DNA of 64,000 nucleotides from Adineta ricciae. Taxonomy: Eukaryota > Rotifera > Eurotatoria > Adinetida > Adinetidae. Each line of letters starts with the position of its first letter. Within the stretch, counting starts at the first letter, position 1. The DNA lies in contig CAJNOJ010000085.1 of assembly GCA_905250025.1 (NCBI GenBank), positions 62,001 through 126,000 of the forward strand, in the 5' to 3' direction. A model generated the notes under the pieces. The model was not told the DNA's origin. It saw only the letters and a program-made list of their open reading frames with translations, and searched no databases. The translations under genes were made by a program, and so were the position numbers. This document shows positions 11,391 through 23,521 of this stretch, piece by piece.

Positions 11391-14300
11391 ATGTTACTGC
11401 TGGTCTTTTTTCTCACCATACTTATACCTTCGTTTTCGACTAAAGAAATTTTCAAATTTACCGTTGAAGAAAAATCTCCGATTAATACAATTATTGCGGA
11501 CTTATCGACTCAATTATCGATTAAGAATGCGCTGGCATCCTATTCATTAAGAGAATTAACTTCAGCCAATGCGAAATTCTTCTCCATTCACAATCAAACT
11601 GGTCAGCTACGAACTATTGGCAATCTCGATCGCGAAGATATGTGTTTGAAACAACAATGTTCATGTAGATCGTGTGAAATGGTTTTTCAATTAATTGTCA
11701 CAATCGAGCAAATGATTCTTTCGAAAATAATCGAAATTAAAATTGAAGATCGAAATGATCATTCACCAAGTTTCGATAATCGATCAATGATACATATCAT
11801 CCATATAAAAGAAAATGTTCCTCTAGGCTATCGAATTGTTTTACCAACTGCAAATGATCCCGATGAAGGTATGTTTATTGATGTTCGATGTATGAACCCT
11901 CCAGCATTATTTATTTTTCTTTAGGATTAAACAGTATACAATCATATCGTCTTTATGGAAGCAATTCTGATGATTTCGATGTGGATTATTCAACGATTGA
12001 AATTCCGTACTTGATCGTACGTTCATCACTTGATCGTCAACGAAGAGCAACTTATTCGTTAACATTAATTGCGTCTGACAATGGTCAACAGCCTGGACCA
12101 CGTTCGGGCTCGATTCAACTTGATATTCGTATTATGAATGATTCGATTCCGACATTTCTTCAAACAGTTTACACTATTGATGTTCGGGAGGATGTTTCCA
12201 TCGGAACGAATTTATTGAGAGTCGAAGCAATTAGTGATGAAAATAAACCGATCTTCTACGAACTGCCAACTGATTCGCCATTTATCATCGATCGCTTAAC
12301 AGGAAATATTCAATTAAAACAATTCCTTGATTATGAACGAGACAAATCGTATCGATTAATCGTGAAAGCTTATGAAACTTCGGTACCTGTCTATGCAATC
12401 GTATTCATCCGTGTTATTGATGTCAATGATAATCCAGTTTTAATCCAAATCAACGTTCAAGGTAGAACACGACATTTTTTTTCTCAATTGATTTTCACGA
12501 AAAAGTTCGTGTTTTTCCTTTCCCAGGCAACACAACATTAGAGCAAACTCAAACTGATCGAGTTATTATTTCAATTCCAGAAGATACACCCATCGGTAAC
12601 ACATTGGCACATGTTATTCTCAAAGATTTCGATTCGATCGGTAAGCAATTTTGTGTGCGAACGAAAATGACATAATTAATTGTACGGAGAGGTGTTAAAG
12701 TGTTTCCTTTAAAACAATTAAGCGAAAGAGAAGAGCGAGGCGGAATTGGATACTTGAAGTTGATTTTATCGGCATGTAACATGTTCGCTCTTTTTATTTA
12801 GCCAATGGAAATCCATATTTACAATTGACAACAACTCAACATCCGTTGCCATTAATTTACAAATTAATCTATCAAAATTCGTTTCAAAATCTTAAATTCT
12901 ACTCTCTTATTCTTCACACGATACTTGACCGAGAAACAAAAGCATCCTATAATGATATTCAGTTACTCGCTCATGATTCGGGTACACCGACGTTGCATAC
13001 ACGATTATCAATTTTCTTGAACATAACCGATGTCAACGATTGTACGCCACAAATAATGACGAATTCGACTGTTTATGATGTTGACGAAAATAATCCGATC
13101 GGATTAATCATTGATACACTAACCGCATACGATTGTGATGTCGGCATGAATGCAGAAATCGGATATCGTTTATTGAATACCACTGATTTATTAATCGTTA
13201 ATTCTCAAACGGGCCAATTGAGTTTAAATCAGTCGATCCATTTTGATACATTCAATCAACAGAAAAACCGTACAAGTATTGATCTGGTATATTACATACA
13301 AGTCTTCGATCATGGTCAACCATCACTGTCAAGCGAACGGAAACTCATTCTTCGTGTTCATGATTTAAATGATCATACACCTCAATTCGACCCCTATCAA
13401 TCTTATAATTGGACATTTTCGAAGTCGAATTTGCAATCGAATGCCGTTCTTGGTCGAGTCATCGCTCATGATGACGATTCGGGTTTACAAGGAATTGTTC
13501 ATTATTCAATTCGTTCATTTGATTCATGTTTAACATTAGATATCACGTCATTAGGATATGTTTACATTCTTTCTCAATCATCATGTTCCTATTTATCCTA
13601 CATCTTCGAAATAACCGCAAGTGATTATGGAACGCCAAATCCTCGTTCGACCAAACAATTATTAACGATTAACATCGATCCAAATCCATTTCTAGCTCAA
13701 TCTTTACCACGACTATTACCTCTATTAATGCAACGAACGCATGTTGATGCCAATTCTCTCGGTAATGTTTCGTTTATTATCGATATTACCGCTAATCAAT
13801 CGATTCAACCCAGCATGTTCTTGAATAATACGGATTTATCGACATGTTGGAGTGTTAGTTCCACTGGTGAAGTCCGTCTCATTGCTCGACCTTATGCACT
13901 ATCATATATATTATCACTGAATATTGTTGATGAATACACCGGAGAAACATTTTCAAGCAAACTACAAATTGACATTTGCAACAGTTCAATCGAGAACTCG
14001 TGTCAACAATTACTCACCTCAACGAGTCGAAAGGAAAGTCAATTGCTATTGTTTTGGGCTATATGCTTGGCGTTGATAATCACATGTGTTTGTGTATTCA
14101 TATTCTCGATTATAACGTGCTTGTGTTGTCGAAAATCACGAAATGAGAAAGATGAATCGATAACTCAGCGAAGTTTTTCGCAAAGCACCGATGATTTCCA
14201 TAGTGAAAAAGTAGGAAGTTTCTGAAAAGTATATATTGTATTAGATTTCTGTTTCTATTTAGACTTTCAAAACATCATCCGAATCAACCATGAGAGACAA

Positions 14301-14750
14301 TGATCGTATGTTGACTTTTGAAATCAAATATTCGAATAAACCATTTTATGATTTGTAGGAGATTCTGCTTGTATTATTAATACAAAAATTTCAACCGGTA
14401 TTGTGCCAATTCGAACGAATTCTTGGTATCAAAATCGTCGGGAATCCTCGGATATTCCAATTTATCAAACAAAAACTTGCCTTTACGATCTGAAACTGGC
14501 GGAATTGATACGCCATAACCAAAACCCGCCGTGTGTATTCTTAAATCCCAAACCAGCGCAATCGATCAGTACTGATCATGGATTTGGTGGTTCTGACGTT
14601 TCCCCATCATTAACTTCATGTTCATCAACGAAATTCGATTATCCAAATGTCAATCCATTAGAATGGAGTATTGAAATGGGTGTTGATCAATCCCCACCAA
14701 GACAGCTAAACAAAAGTTGTTTCATCTCAGCTAAGGAATGTGTTGTTTAG
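11391..14750 (+). CDS. Protocadherin-like adhesion receptor
   Basis: Type I membrane protein. The signal peptide MLLLVFFLTILIPSFS is followed by about six to seven cadherin repeats. Calcium-binding linker motifs are visible: DRNDHSP (about 11750), VNDNP (about 12420), VNDCTP (about 13030) and LNDHTP (about 13370), with DRE/DRQ motifs (LDRED, LDRETKA) and matching repeat starts (IPEDTPIG, VDENNPIG, VREDVSIG). A transmembrane helix (about 14045-14125) precedes a CC-rich junction and a short cytoplasmic tail. Exons: 11391-11868, 11925-12461, 12527-12640, 12802-14210, then about 14264-14305, and a last exon starting about 14360. The tail has no recognisable catenin-binding site, so it is protocadherin-type. 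The last extracellular repeat is divergent. The ATG at 11391 follows TTTTCAG; a longer upstream frame starts at TTG and is not preferred. Confidence 0.87.
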
Positions 14751-15245
14751 TAATTGATTGTTGTGTATATTTGATCTTTTTTTTGCCATACGAAAATAAA
14801 ATCTATTTGCTAAATGATCTGAAATGGCTCATGTTTTAATTTGATCATTTATCGATATAAATAAGGGTGACTGATAGTTATTTTTGTACTTGATTTTGAT
14901 TGATTAAATATGTTGTCGGGCGAAAGTAGGAAATCGATCCTTTGCAATTTACTTTCATTTAAATTCGAAATAGTTTCGTTGATTTAAAGGAGAAAAAAGT
15001 TGTCCATAGAACTGATTTCGTGTGAGAAGACCGATTTAACACTTCATACATGTACTCGAGGAGTAACCGAGTGATTCATCGGTATCATAAAAATCTTTTC
15101 ATATATTTTCGATCGTTCTTCAATGACGTATTCATTCATCCGTTGCAAAGCGAGTTATTGTATGGCCAGACTCGCTTATAGTATTTAAGAAAACATTACG
15201 ATTCTTTTTTTTTTCACATAACGAGATCCATTATACGCACGAGTT
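14751..15245 (+). promoter_or_regulatory. Intergenic region upstream of first tetraspanin
   Basis: AATAAAATC near 14797 is a likely polyadenylation signal of the protocadherin. A TGACGTA bZIP-type half-site lies at 15124-15130 and a TATTTAA box at 15182-15188, about 60 bp before the tetraspanin start. Confidence 0.4.
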
Positions 15246-16524
15246 ATGAGCAAACATACAGCCGCGTTGGTTGTTGGCATTCTTGTTGTTATATTGTCTA
15301 TTATACATTTGGGCGTCGGAATTGGTCTTACAGCTAGGTATAGCAAATATAAGAGCGTTCTGCAATTATCATATGGTTTGGCCGCTTATAATATCGTCAT
15401 CGGATTCTTTGGATTAGCTGTCGGCGCACTTGCTGTATTTGCTGTATTGAAACGAAATACTAAATTATGTAAAGAGACCGTGTTTTAGAAACAGACGACA
15501 TCGGGCAAAAACGCTTTTTATTTTAGGTCGACCATTGGCAATTTTGTGTTTAGCGTTGGGTATTGCAACAATTGCTTCGTTTATTACAGGACTAGTTATC
15601 AATTCTCAATCGATTGATGATATCAAAGACCGGTTAACATATCGCATGTCAACTTATAATTCAAATCAAGATTCGATCACTATTTTTGATGGGATTCAAA
15701 CAGATTACGAGTGTTGTGGTGTTAACTTATGGCTTGATTGGTCCAGTGTACAACTGGGCGTAACAAGTGCGACAGGAACGAGTACGAATAATAAAATTTA
15801 TTACTTAAATAAATTTCCCATATTAATTAGGCTTTGGTCGTCGTCGTCGTGAAAAAAGTGCACAATTATCTGCAATAATAAAGTCTCTAAAGCGAAGTCC
15901 TCGACGAAGACGACAAGTAGTAACATCAGGGTCTAACATATATAATCTTCCTAGTGTATTCGGCTTTAAACTACCACTATCTTGTTGTACAAACGGAGGA
16001 TCATCTGATGGCACTTCTCTTGGTGGATGTAAGTACAAAGTCATAGGATAGAATATTTATATGTTCTGCTTGTACATTATTTCCTGCATTGTTTAGATTG
16101 TCAGTACAATACTAGTTTAAGTACAGATAACTTTTACGTTGAAGGTTGTTTACCCTATGTGGCGAATGTTTCGGTTTCTCAAGTGACAGGCATTGTAGTC
16201 ATAAACACATGTCTCAGTATTCTTGCCGTCGTTTTTCTTATTTTGCTTTTGACAATAACTCCAGTTCCTGATCCGAATGATCCAAATAACAAACAATTAC
16301 AACAGAACGAAGCTGGTCAACAACAACAACAACCACCACAGCAACAGATGCAAATGCAGTATCAACCGCAAGCACCGCTTCAATATCAACAAACACAGCA
16401 ATTACCATACACGTTGCAACAACAGCAATATCAATATGGACAACCTAATCAAGGATACTACATGGACAGCAGTGCTCCTGCGTATTACTATGGTGGTAAC
16501 CCACCAGCGTATTCGGGTTACTAG
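15246..16524 (+). CDS. Tetraspanin-like protein A with Gln-rich tail
   Basis: First of three tandem paralogues. Four hydrophobic segments (about residues 7-30, 47-69, 79-100 and near the end) flank a large loop with tetraspanin signatures: CCG (YECCGVNLWLDW, about 15709-15745), PLSCC (about 15973) and two later Cys (YCQYN, GCLP). Exons: 15246-15469, 15528-15782, about 15831-16030, about 16097-16524. The loop carries two strongly basic clusters, GRRRREK and SPRRRRQ, resembling proprotein-convertase sites. After the last helix comes a Gln/Pro/Tyr-rich cytoplasmic tail (QQQQQPPQQQMQMQ, ending NPPAYSGY). Such proteins organise membrane microdomains; this one's partners are unknown. The start is the first ATG after the TATA-like box. 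Confidence 0.8.
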
Positions 16525-17352
16525 TACCGATTGCGAAAATGATATATATGTATTTAAAAATAGATACGTATAAAAACTATTGTGATTGATCTTTTTTAAA
16601 ATCCGAAAATATCATATCTAGATTTCTTGTATTTCATTCAGAAGGATTAGAACCTTGGAGTTTTGTTTGTAATGATGAACATCAGCGGTCTACTAACTTG
16701 AAACAATCGCTGTTTTTTTTTTCATATCCCTACTGTTACATAAAAAAGACTCCGAACTATTGTTTAATATTACGTTTACTCTAATACGCTTTTTGTATTC
16801 AGCGCGTCACCTTGATAAACAACGATAATAGATGCATGAAGTTGTTTTGTTTCATACAAACAATGATAGAGGATTTCATATTTATCTCTCACAACTGTGT
16901 CGCATAAGAAGGTTTAATTACAAAGTGAAACACTCCAATGCCGTATCACATTCAACTATGTCAGGAGAAACGAAAATAAAGGTATACAACAGTGGTAATG
17001 TATCTATACATTTACAGGTAAAAAGCATCCCCACAGAAGAACATATTCGATTATATATTCTTTTATTCACGTGTTTTTAACATGACCGTTAAAACGATAG
17101 TAATATATTTATAAGATACATTATCCGATATGACGCAGTCAACAAAGCTAATTTTCTTATTTGGTCTTTTATTCGTTCGTTCATCTCGTGTTATTACTAA
17201 TATACAATATACAATATAAAGTGTCAATCAGTACGCAATACAATCGAAATGCTAATAAATACAGATATGCATCAGTAGCGTTATATGAAGAAGTGCATTT
17301 ATTTAAACTATGTAACTCATCTAACACGATATCTTTTTCAGATCGCAGGAAA
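16525..17352. promoter_or_regulatory. Intergenic region between tetraspanins A and B
   Basis: Contains a CGTCA half-site at 16805-16809, the AP-1/CRE-like sequence TGACGCAGTCA at 17131-17141, a TTTATAAG TATA-like box at about 17108-17115, and a TTTTTCAG acceptor-like site 11 nt before the ATG at 17353. An open frame of 82 codons starting at 16832 looks like chance. Confidence 0.35.
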
Positions 17353-18702
17353 ATGCAGCTGTACAGTCGTGCATTTGCAATAATCATATTGATCATTGTT
17401 TTGATCATTTCGATCATACATTTGGGTGTAAGTGTCGGTATTGTGAGAAATTTTCGTCAGTATGGCGACATTTTCCAACGTGAACGAAGTTTGTCTGTTT
17501 ACAATATCGTAATTGGTACAGGTGGCATTCTGATTAGCCTTTTCGGTTTAATTGCTGTTATAGCACGTCGACTTACATTTAGTGAGTATTTTGTGGGGAA
17601 AAGTTTTGTACAGGAATGTTGATTTTTTGTTTCGCTAAGGCAAAATTACTGCGTTTGGTTATCTGTTACTTGCTCTATGTGCGTTGGCTTCGTTGATTGC
17701 TGCGATTGGAATCAATTTTGTAGGAGCTAACTACATCAACTCCCGATTTTTAAACAACATGAATAACTACAAATACGATGTTAATGTACGAACTAGTATT
17801 GACAATATTCAAAAAGATTATGATTGTTGCGGCAGTAACATGTGGTTAGATTGGGATGTAGTGTCACTATTGACAGTACCATCGAATACAGATAGTAACG
17901 TCGTTCAGACCAGTTCGAGTCAGTCTGGAATTTACACAACGCCAATCATGAACACAATGTTGACTCGAACAAGTACTTCGAAGCAGGGATCAACAACTAA
18001 TGCAATAGTCAATACAGATGTAGAAGTCATTGTGGACAACGGACTTGAAACAACGAAGGTAACAGATGTCGGTTCAGCAACAATAACAACCCCATATGTA
18101 TACTCTACGACAATCAAAAAGCAAAATTCGAAAAATCATAATACCACACATACAGCTTATTATTATGATATACTTGCTCAGATGGGATTAGGTTCCCTCG
18201 TGCAATCATCGAAAAATAAACGAGCTGCTCAAACAAAATATGACAATACGAATGGTTCACCTATGTCGTATCCTGTTACATTACCTCAATCCTGTTGCAC
18301 AAATGATGTTCCTCTGTTTTTCAATTCATTAGATCCATGTGAGTTCTCTTTGTAATATCAATAAATACGTTATCTGTAACATCTTTAGACTGTATTTCAA
18401 ATGTTAATAACGTGCCAAGCAGCTTTCATCATAGCGGTTGTTCACAAAAGATTCAAGCTGTTGCTGCTAGTCAATCTCTCAGCATAGCCTTTATGAATGG
18501 ATTTCTCGTGGTTTTTGCTTTTATAGCTGTACCAATACTAAAACGAACGTACGGTGGTTATGTTCGTCCACCGAAAACCTACCGAAATTCATCGTTAGCT
18601 GATCATCCATTTTCACAAGACAATCACCCCAGCTATATATCTTCTAAAGATCAAAAAACATCAGTTATCAATCCTCACAACGATTACTCAATCTATCAAT
18701 AA
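17353..18702 (+). CDS. Tetraspanin-like protein B with Thr/Ser-rich loop
   Basis: Second tandem paralogue. It starts MQLYSRAFAIIILIIVLIIS, directly comparable with the A and C starts (all share an IHLGV/VQLT-type first helix followed by a conserved YNIVIG/YNMAIG second helix). Loop signatures: YDCCGSNMWLDW (about 17820-17855), PQSCCTND (about 18288), then C-S-Q and GC. Compared with C, the loop has a long Thr/Ser/Val-rich insertion (about 17880-18150) with potential O-glycosylation and several N-glycosylation sequons (NHNTT), plus a basic site KNKR. The fourth helix (LSIAFMNGFLVVFAF) precedes a short polar tail ending NDYSIYQ. Introns lie at 17580-17640 and 18340-18390. An in-frame extension upstream of 17353 lacks an ATG in a good place. 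Confidence 0.8.
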
Positions 18703-19146
18703 TTAAATCGCAACGTCTCCTATAGAGAAAAAAAAAACTTTAAAATACTCATATGCTAAGCTCGCTAAGAACGTTCATCTATTTGGATCTTTTCTTTTAT
18801 GTGCATGTTTACTAACCATGCGCTTCTAACTACACAAAATGTGCTCATTTCGGTTATCGTAAAACATAATAAAAAACGATATTTGCTACAAGTTTTTCTC
18901 AGGAGGTCAATATATATGTGCATAAGTGATTATTTATACTGACAAATGCGTCGCTTATAATATTACTACGAAAAAATGATGACGCTTTCACTCTATTGAT
19001 TGATAGATGGGAATATTACGTCACCCACACACAGTGATGTTTTTGTTCTGTCGCCCATCATAAGTACTACGCATCTGCTACTCTTGTAGTGTATATATTA
19101 GTGTAAAATGTGAGATTAAGTATTCGATTATGAATAGATCATAAGA
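18703..19146 (+). promoter_or_regulatory. Intergenic region upstream of tetraspanin C
   Basis: Contains TGACG at 18980-18984 and TTACGTCAC at 19016-19024 (CRE-like), with a TATATATTAG TATA-like stretch about 60 bp before the ATG at 19147. The same half-site type is found upstream of tetraspanins A and B. Confidence 0.35.
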
Positions 19147-20197
19147 ATGGAGAAAGTCCTTTTCGGAGTTATTATATTAGTTCTTACATTGATCGTCTCT
19201 GTGGTACAGTTGACTGCGAATGGCATCATGATCGTGAAATACCATCATTATGAAGAAGTTTTGCGATTACATATTGATTTGTCTATTTATAATATGGCAA
19301 TCGGCTGTATAGGAATTCTAGTGAGCGGTACTGGTCTGTTCGCGGTATTAGGTCGCCATAGAATATTGGGTAAGTCTCATGAAATTTGCTTATATCGAAA
19401 GCACTACGATTCTTCTTGAAAATCTAACAGCATTCGTTACGACATACGGTTTTTTTATAGGTAGAATTGTGGCAGCTATTTCCTTTTCACTCGCAATATT
19501 TGCTATCATTTCCGTCGTCCTAGCACTAATTTTCCAAGCAAAGTCACCGTCATATACAAGCGTTCGCTTTCGAAATTATATGAATCAATACAAGGGCAAT
19601 CAAAATGCCAGACACATTATAAACTATATCCAAACGAAACATGGATGTTGTGGTGAGAATAATTGGATGGATTGGTCAAGCTTAGATTTGAAGACCGTAA
19701 ATAGTGGTAATAATAATACGATTTCTACTAACGAAAATCATACAAATGGTGAAACACCGCAAAATTCACATGATGTTTACCTACCTCCATCATGCTGTAC
19801 GATGGAGTCGAGTGTTTTCATAGACATTTCGTCGAACCTATGTGAGTAAAATTTTCTTGGAAAACTAGTAGAATCATTCACTGCTACGTCTGTTATTTCA
19901 ATCTTTTCAGATTGCCCATCTCACTTTCATAATCTAGCAAACAATTATTATCCAGATGGATGTTTAAAGAAAATCAACAGAACGATTATTTTGTATACAA
20001 TTCTCATAATTATCATCAACAGTTTTCTGATTGTCTTCTCGTTCATCATAATTCCTATTGTCTTCCAGATTTATCCTAATTATCTTCGTCGAAAAACCGT
20101 TGTCATTCATCAGCTACCTCAAGATTTTCTTTGGTACTCACATGGAATTCTTGATCATAATCTACCGCCAGTTCCATGGTTTGCATACAAAAGTTGA
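19147..20197 (+). CDS. Tetraspanin-like protein C
   Basis: Third and shortest paralogue. The first helix begins MEKVLFGVIILVLTLIVSVV; the second contains IYNMAIGCIGILVSG; the third lies just after the first intron (19370-19461). Loop signatures: HGCCGENNWMDW (about 19648), PPSCCT (about 19790), then YCPSH and GCLKK. The fourth helix (TILIIIINSFLIVFSFIII) leads to a Pro/Tyr-rich tail ending WFAYKS. Exons join at 19370/19462 and 19844/19910. Same strand, same exon plan and shared residues make local duplication the simplest origin of A, B and C. Function is not known beyond the family role in membrane organisation. Confidence 0.8.
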
Positions 20198-20543
20198 TTC
20201 ATGAAATTCAATGTATTTTTGTCATTTTGTATAGTTATGTCTAATTGTAAATCTATTTAAATAAAATTTTGGACAATAAGTCACATAGTAGAATACGTGA
20301 TGTCTAGCGACATCTATTGGTTGAATAATTAAGAAAAATCATATTTGAGTTTGTGTCTGAAATTCCATCAGAGCAAAAAAGAAAAAGTTTCCTATGAGAT
20401 AAAAAAAACTGAAATTTTCAATTTATTTCACTAAGATGTCAGTATTTGTTCAAAGTTTATGATTCATCTGTTTACTTGTTTGATCCTTTAGATCTCTTTT
20501 TTTATTATCATTATCGTCATCATTTTCATAACAAAAAACAGTC
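20198..20543. other. Intergenic region, no gene seen
   Basis: AATAAAATT near 20260 is the likely polyadenylation signal of tetraspanin C. The rest is AT-rich leader of the oxygenase gene, with a TCCTTTAG acceptor-like site near 20490. Confidence 0.35.
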
Positions 20544-21503
20544 ATGTCATTTTCGTCGTTACCGATCATTGATCTTAAAGACGATGAATCAACAATCGTA
20601 AAGTTGATGTTGAATGCTTGTTCGACCACCGGATTTTTCTATCTCCGTAATCATGGCCTATTGGATGCACAACAACGCATGTTTACATTAGCCAAAGAAT
20701 TTTTTCGTCTTCCATTAAATGTTAAAGAGGAACATTTAATTACGAAGGATAATCATGGTTACGTTCGACGTGGACAAGAAAATCTTACAACTAGTACGGC
20801 AAAATTAATCGACGAGAAAGAAGCTTTCAATATAGCGAAATATTTTCAGTCAGATCAACTACCTACCATATTTGCTCAACCGGATAATTACCAATTCATT
20901 CTCCAGTTTCAACAAGATTGTTATGCTTTGTGTATGGCATTATTAACTTATCTTGCTCAAAGTTTTCAAGTCGACTCCGATTATTTCACTTCGAGACATA
21001 AATGGGAGGAGAAGTCAGCAGATACGCTTCGACTTCTTCATTATCCGGCTGTACAAAACTATTCCGATGCATCAATTCGTGCTGGTGAACATTCCGATTA
21101 TGGTTCGATCACGCTTCTTTTTCAGCATTTAAATCAATCAGGTCTTGAAGTACTTGATCGTTCAACGAATACTTGGTATCCCGTTGAACCGTACAATGAT
21201 ATGTTGGTAGTTAACTTTGGTGATGCTTTTGAATATTGGTCGAAAGGTTTCATTAAAAGTACAGTTCATCGTGTCGCAATGCCAATCTTGGATACGGCAA
21301 AAGAGAATGAACGATTTTCGATTGCTTATTTTTGTCATCCAAATGATTCTACATTATTGACACCAGTTCCGTCGAAATTAATTCTCAATCGAACGTTCGA
21401 GAAAGATGCACATGCAAAACTAGCACTTGATCATGAGAATGAAGAAACATTAACGGCTGGGGAACATTTCCAGAGGAGAATTAACAAAACATATACTTAT
21501 TAA
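20544..21503 (+). CDS. Fe(II)/2-oxoglutarate-dependent oxygenase, isopenicillin-N-synthase-like
   Basis: Intronless, 319 residues. The N-terminal DIOX_N region (LPIIDLKDDE, CSTTGFFYLRNHGL, AKEFFRLP) is followed by the double-stranded beta-helix with the iron ligands HSDYGSITLLFQ (His and Asp) and KSTVHRV (distal His), and the 2-oxoglutarate-binding Arg-x-Ser in ERFSIAYFCHPND. All catalytic residues are present, so it is predicted active. This family hydroxylates or desaturates small molecules and is common in fungi, plants and bacteria and sparse in animals; the substrate is unknown. The lack of introns contrasts with neighbours carrying several, which fits horizontal acquisition but does not prove it. 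No base-composition break is obvious. Confidence 0.85.
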   Translation: MSFSSLPIIDLKDDESTIVKLMLNACSTTGFFYLRNHGLLDAQQRMFTLAKEFFRLPLNVKEEHLITKDNHGYVRRGQENLTTSTAKLIDEKEAFNIAKYFQSDQLPTIFAQPDNYQFILQFQQDCYALCMALLTYLAQSFQVDSDYFTSRHKWEEKSADTLRLLHYPAVQNYSDASIRAGEHSDYGSITLLFQHLNQSGLEVLDRSTNTWYPVEPYNDMLVVNFGDAFEYWSKGFIKSTVHRVAMPILDTAKENERFSIAYFCHPNDSTLLTPVPSKLILNRTFEKDAHAKLALDHENEETLTAGEHFQRRINKTYTY

Positions 21504-21755
21504 CGATGTACATCTAGTCTTTCGATTCGACCACGCTGTAATCATTCAGATAATTTATTTTAGATAGTATATGTTCTTAGGGCTAGCAAGAAGTAATTCA
21601 TATTATCAGCTGAATGTGATTCACTAAGCAAATACTTTCTTTTTTCTTCGTTTCTTATCCTTCAAATTCGTGTCCTATCAGATACAACGGACCTTTTCAG
21701 TTATTCTTACAGTCTTCGTATTTTTAGATATAGTTTTTTCCATTGGTATTTAATA

Positions 21756-23278
21756 ATGAAAGACGATCTGTTCTTCAATCTTGATCATGGCTATGCCGAA
21801 GGATTATGCCGTGGTTTTAAAAGTGGTATTTTAAAACCAGCAGACTATCACAATCTTGTCCAATGCGAAACGCTCGAAGGTAACAGTCCAATATCGTGAA
21901 ACATTGCATTCGCTAATAATCTCTGCTGTTTTTAGATTTACGACTCCATCTTCAATCGACAGATTATGGTAATTTCCTGGCTAATGATGCAAGTCCATTA
22001 ACAGTCAATGTTATTGATGATCGTCTACGTGAAAAACTCGTTCAAGAATTCCAACATCTACGTAACATTTCCTATGAGCCACTATCAACTTTTCTCGATT
22101 ATATAACGTAAGTTCAATCAATTTCAATCCAATAAAACGGAATAAATCCGCCTGTTGTTGTTATTCAAGATATGCCTATATGATCGATAACATCGTTTTA
22201 TTAATAACGGGTACACTACATCAACGTGCTGTTGGAGATCTTTTACCACGCTGTCATCCATTGGGCAGTTTTGAACAACTTGGCGCTATTACAATTGCTG
22301 ATACACCTGCGCAGCTTTACAATGCTGTACTTGTTGACACACCATTGGGTATGGAAACTATTGCTTTCCATCAACATGTGAACCGTTCACTTTGTTTTGC
22401 TTAGCACCATATTTCATTGATTGCATTTCCGAACATGATCTTGATGAATTAAATGTCGAGATCATTCGTAGTACACTTCACAAGGTAAGCGAAAAACGAA
22501 ATGACGAATCAAACAAAGGATCTGGGATGGAAATATTCCATTTAGGCCTATTTGGAAGATTTCTATAAGTTTTGTAAACAACTCGGTGGTGTCACAGCTG
22601 AAGTGATGTGTGAAATCCTCGCTGTAAGTATTTGCCGGTTGAAGAAAAATTACAAAGACAACTTTCTCGTATATGTTTAGTTCGAAGCTGATCGCCGTGC
22701 ATTTATGATTACTATCAATTCATTTGATACAGGCCTAACACAGGACGAACGATTTAAACTTTATCCACGATGTGGTAGTTTAAATCCTGATGGCTTACAA
22801 GAATTGCGACGTACAGACAGTTATGAAGCTGTAAAAGACGTTGCTGCTCGTTATCCGGTAAGTTTTTGGCTTGTCCACGCAAAACATATACTCTGTTTTG
22901 ATATTTATTTTTAGCTATATCGAGCTTTGTTTGAAGGAGCCGGAACAAGTACAGGCGAGAAAACGATCGAAGACAAATTCTTCGAACGTGAAGTAGGTGT
23001 TCAATTACGATGAAAAAAAATCAGAATATGTTCTCAATGTGTTTGAATAGGTCGAACTTAATCGCAATGCTTTTCTTCGTCAATTTCATTTCGGTATTTT
23101 CTATGCTTATTTAAAACTGAAAGAACAAGAAAGTCGAAACATTATTTGGATCGCTGAATGTATCGCACAAAAGCATCGAGCACGGTAAATAAGAAACAAA
23201 AGCATTCCTCGAATTTTGATTGCAATCATTTCCTTCTTGTGTTTTAGAATTGATAATTACATTCCAATCCTTCCTTAA
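21756..23278 (+). CDS. ATP6V0D: V-type H+-ATPase subunit d
   Basis: Subunit d of the membrane V0 sector, which couples the central stalk to the proteolipid ring of the vacuolar proton pump. It starts [20 protein letters not shown] (21756) after an acceptor-like TTTTTAG. Family blocks follow in order: [80 protein letters not shown], and a C-terminus [25 protein letters not shown]-type ending. Seven or so short introns; predicted length is close to the usual 350 residues. Complete, with no unusual residues noticed. Confidence 0.95.
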
Positions 23279-23521
23279 CAGTGCAATATTGTTGTTTGTC
23301 TTGTATTATTTTAAATTAATCTTATTTTTCTTTATGTTGTATGATCATTCGAATAAGACAATGTGTCCCTCGTTTCTTTTTCCTCCTCGGTGTCTCTGAA
23401 CCTCTATATTTATATTTGATTATTTTTCGCCGTAAATATATAACTAATCGAAATTCATATATGACATGATTGTAGATCTCATCATCAACATATAGATAAT
23501 CTTTTTCAATAAACAACCGAT

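Noticed and set aside
16277-16573. Asn-rich open frame in another reading frame
   Set aside because: It is a frame-shifted reading of the CAA-repeat tail of tetraspanin A.
16832-17080. 82-codon open frame between tetraspanins A and B
   Set aside because: No domain, no signal peptide, no splice or promoter context; it overlaps likely control sequence of tetraspanin B.
17161-17352. In-frame upstream extension of tetraspanin B
   Set aside because: It begins at a non-ATG codon and contains a TTTTTCAG acceptor; tetraspanins A and C start at the equivalent of the ATG at 17353.
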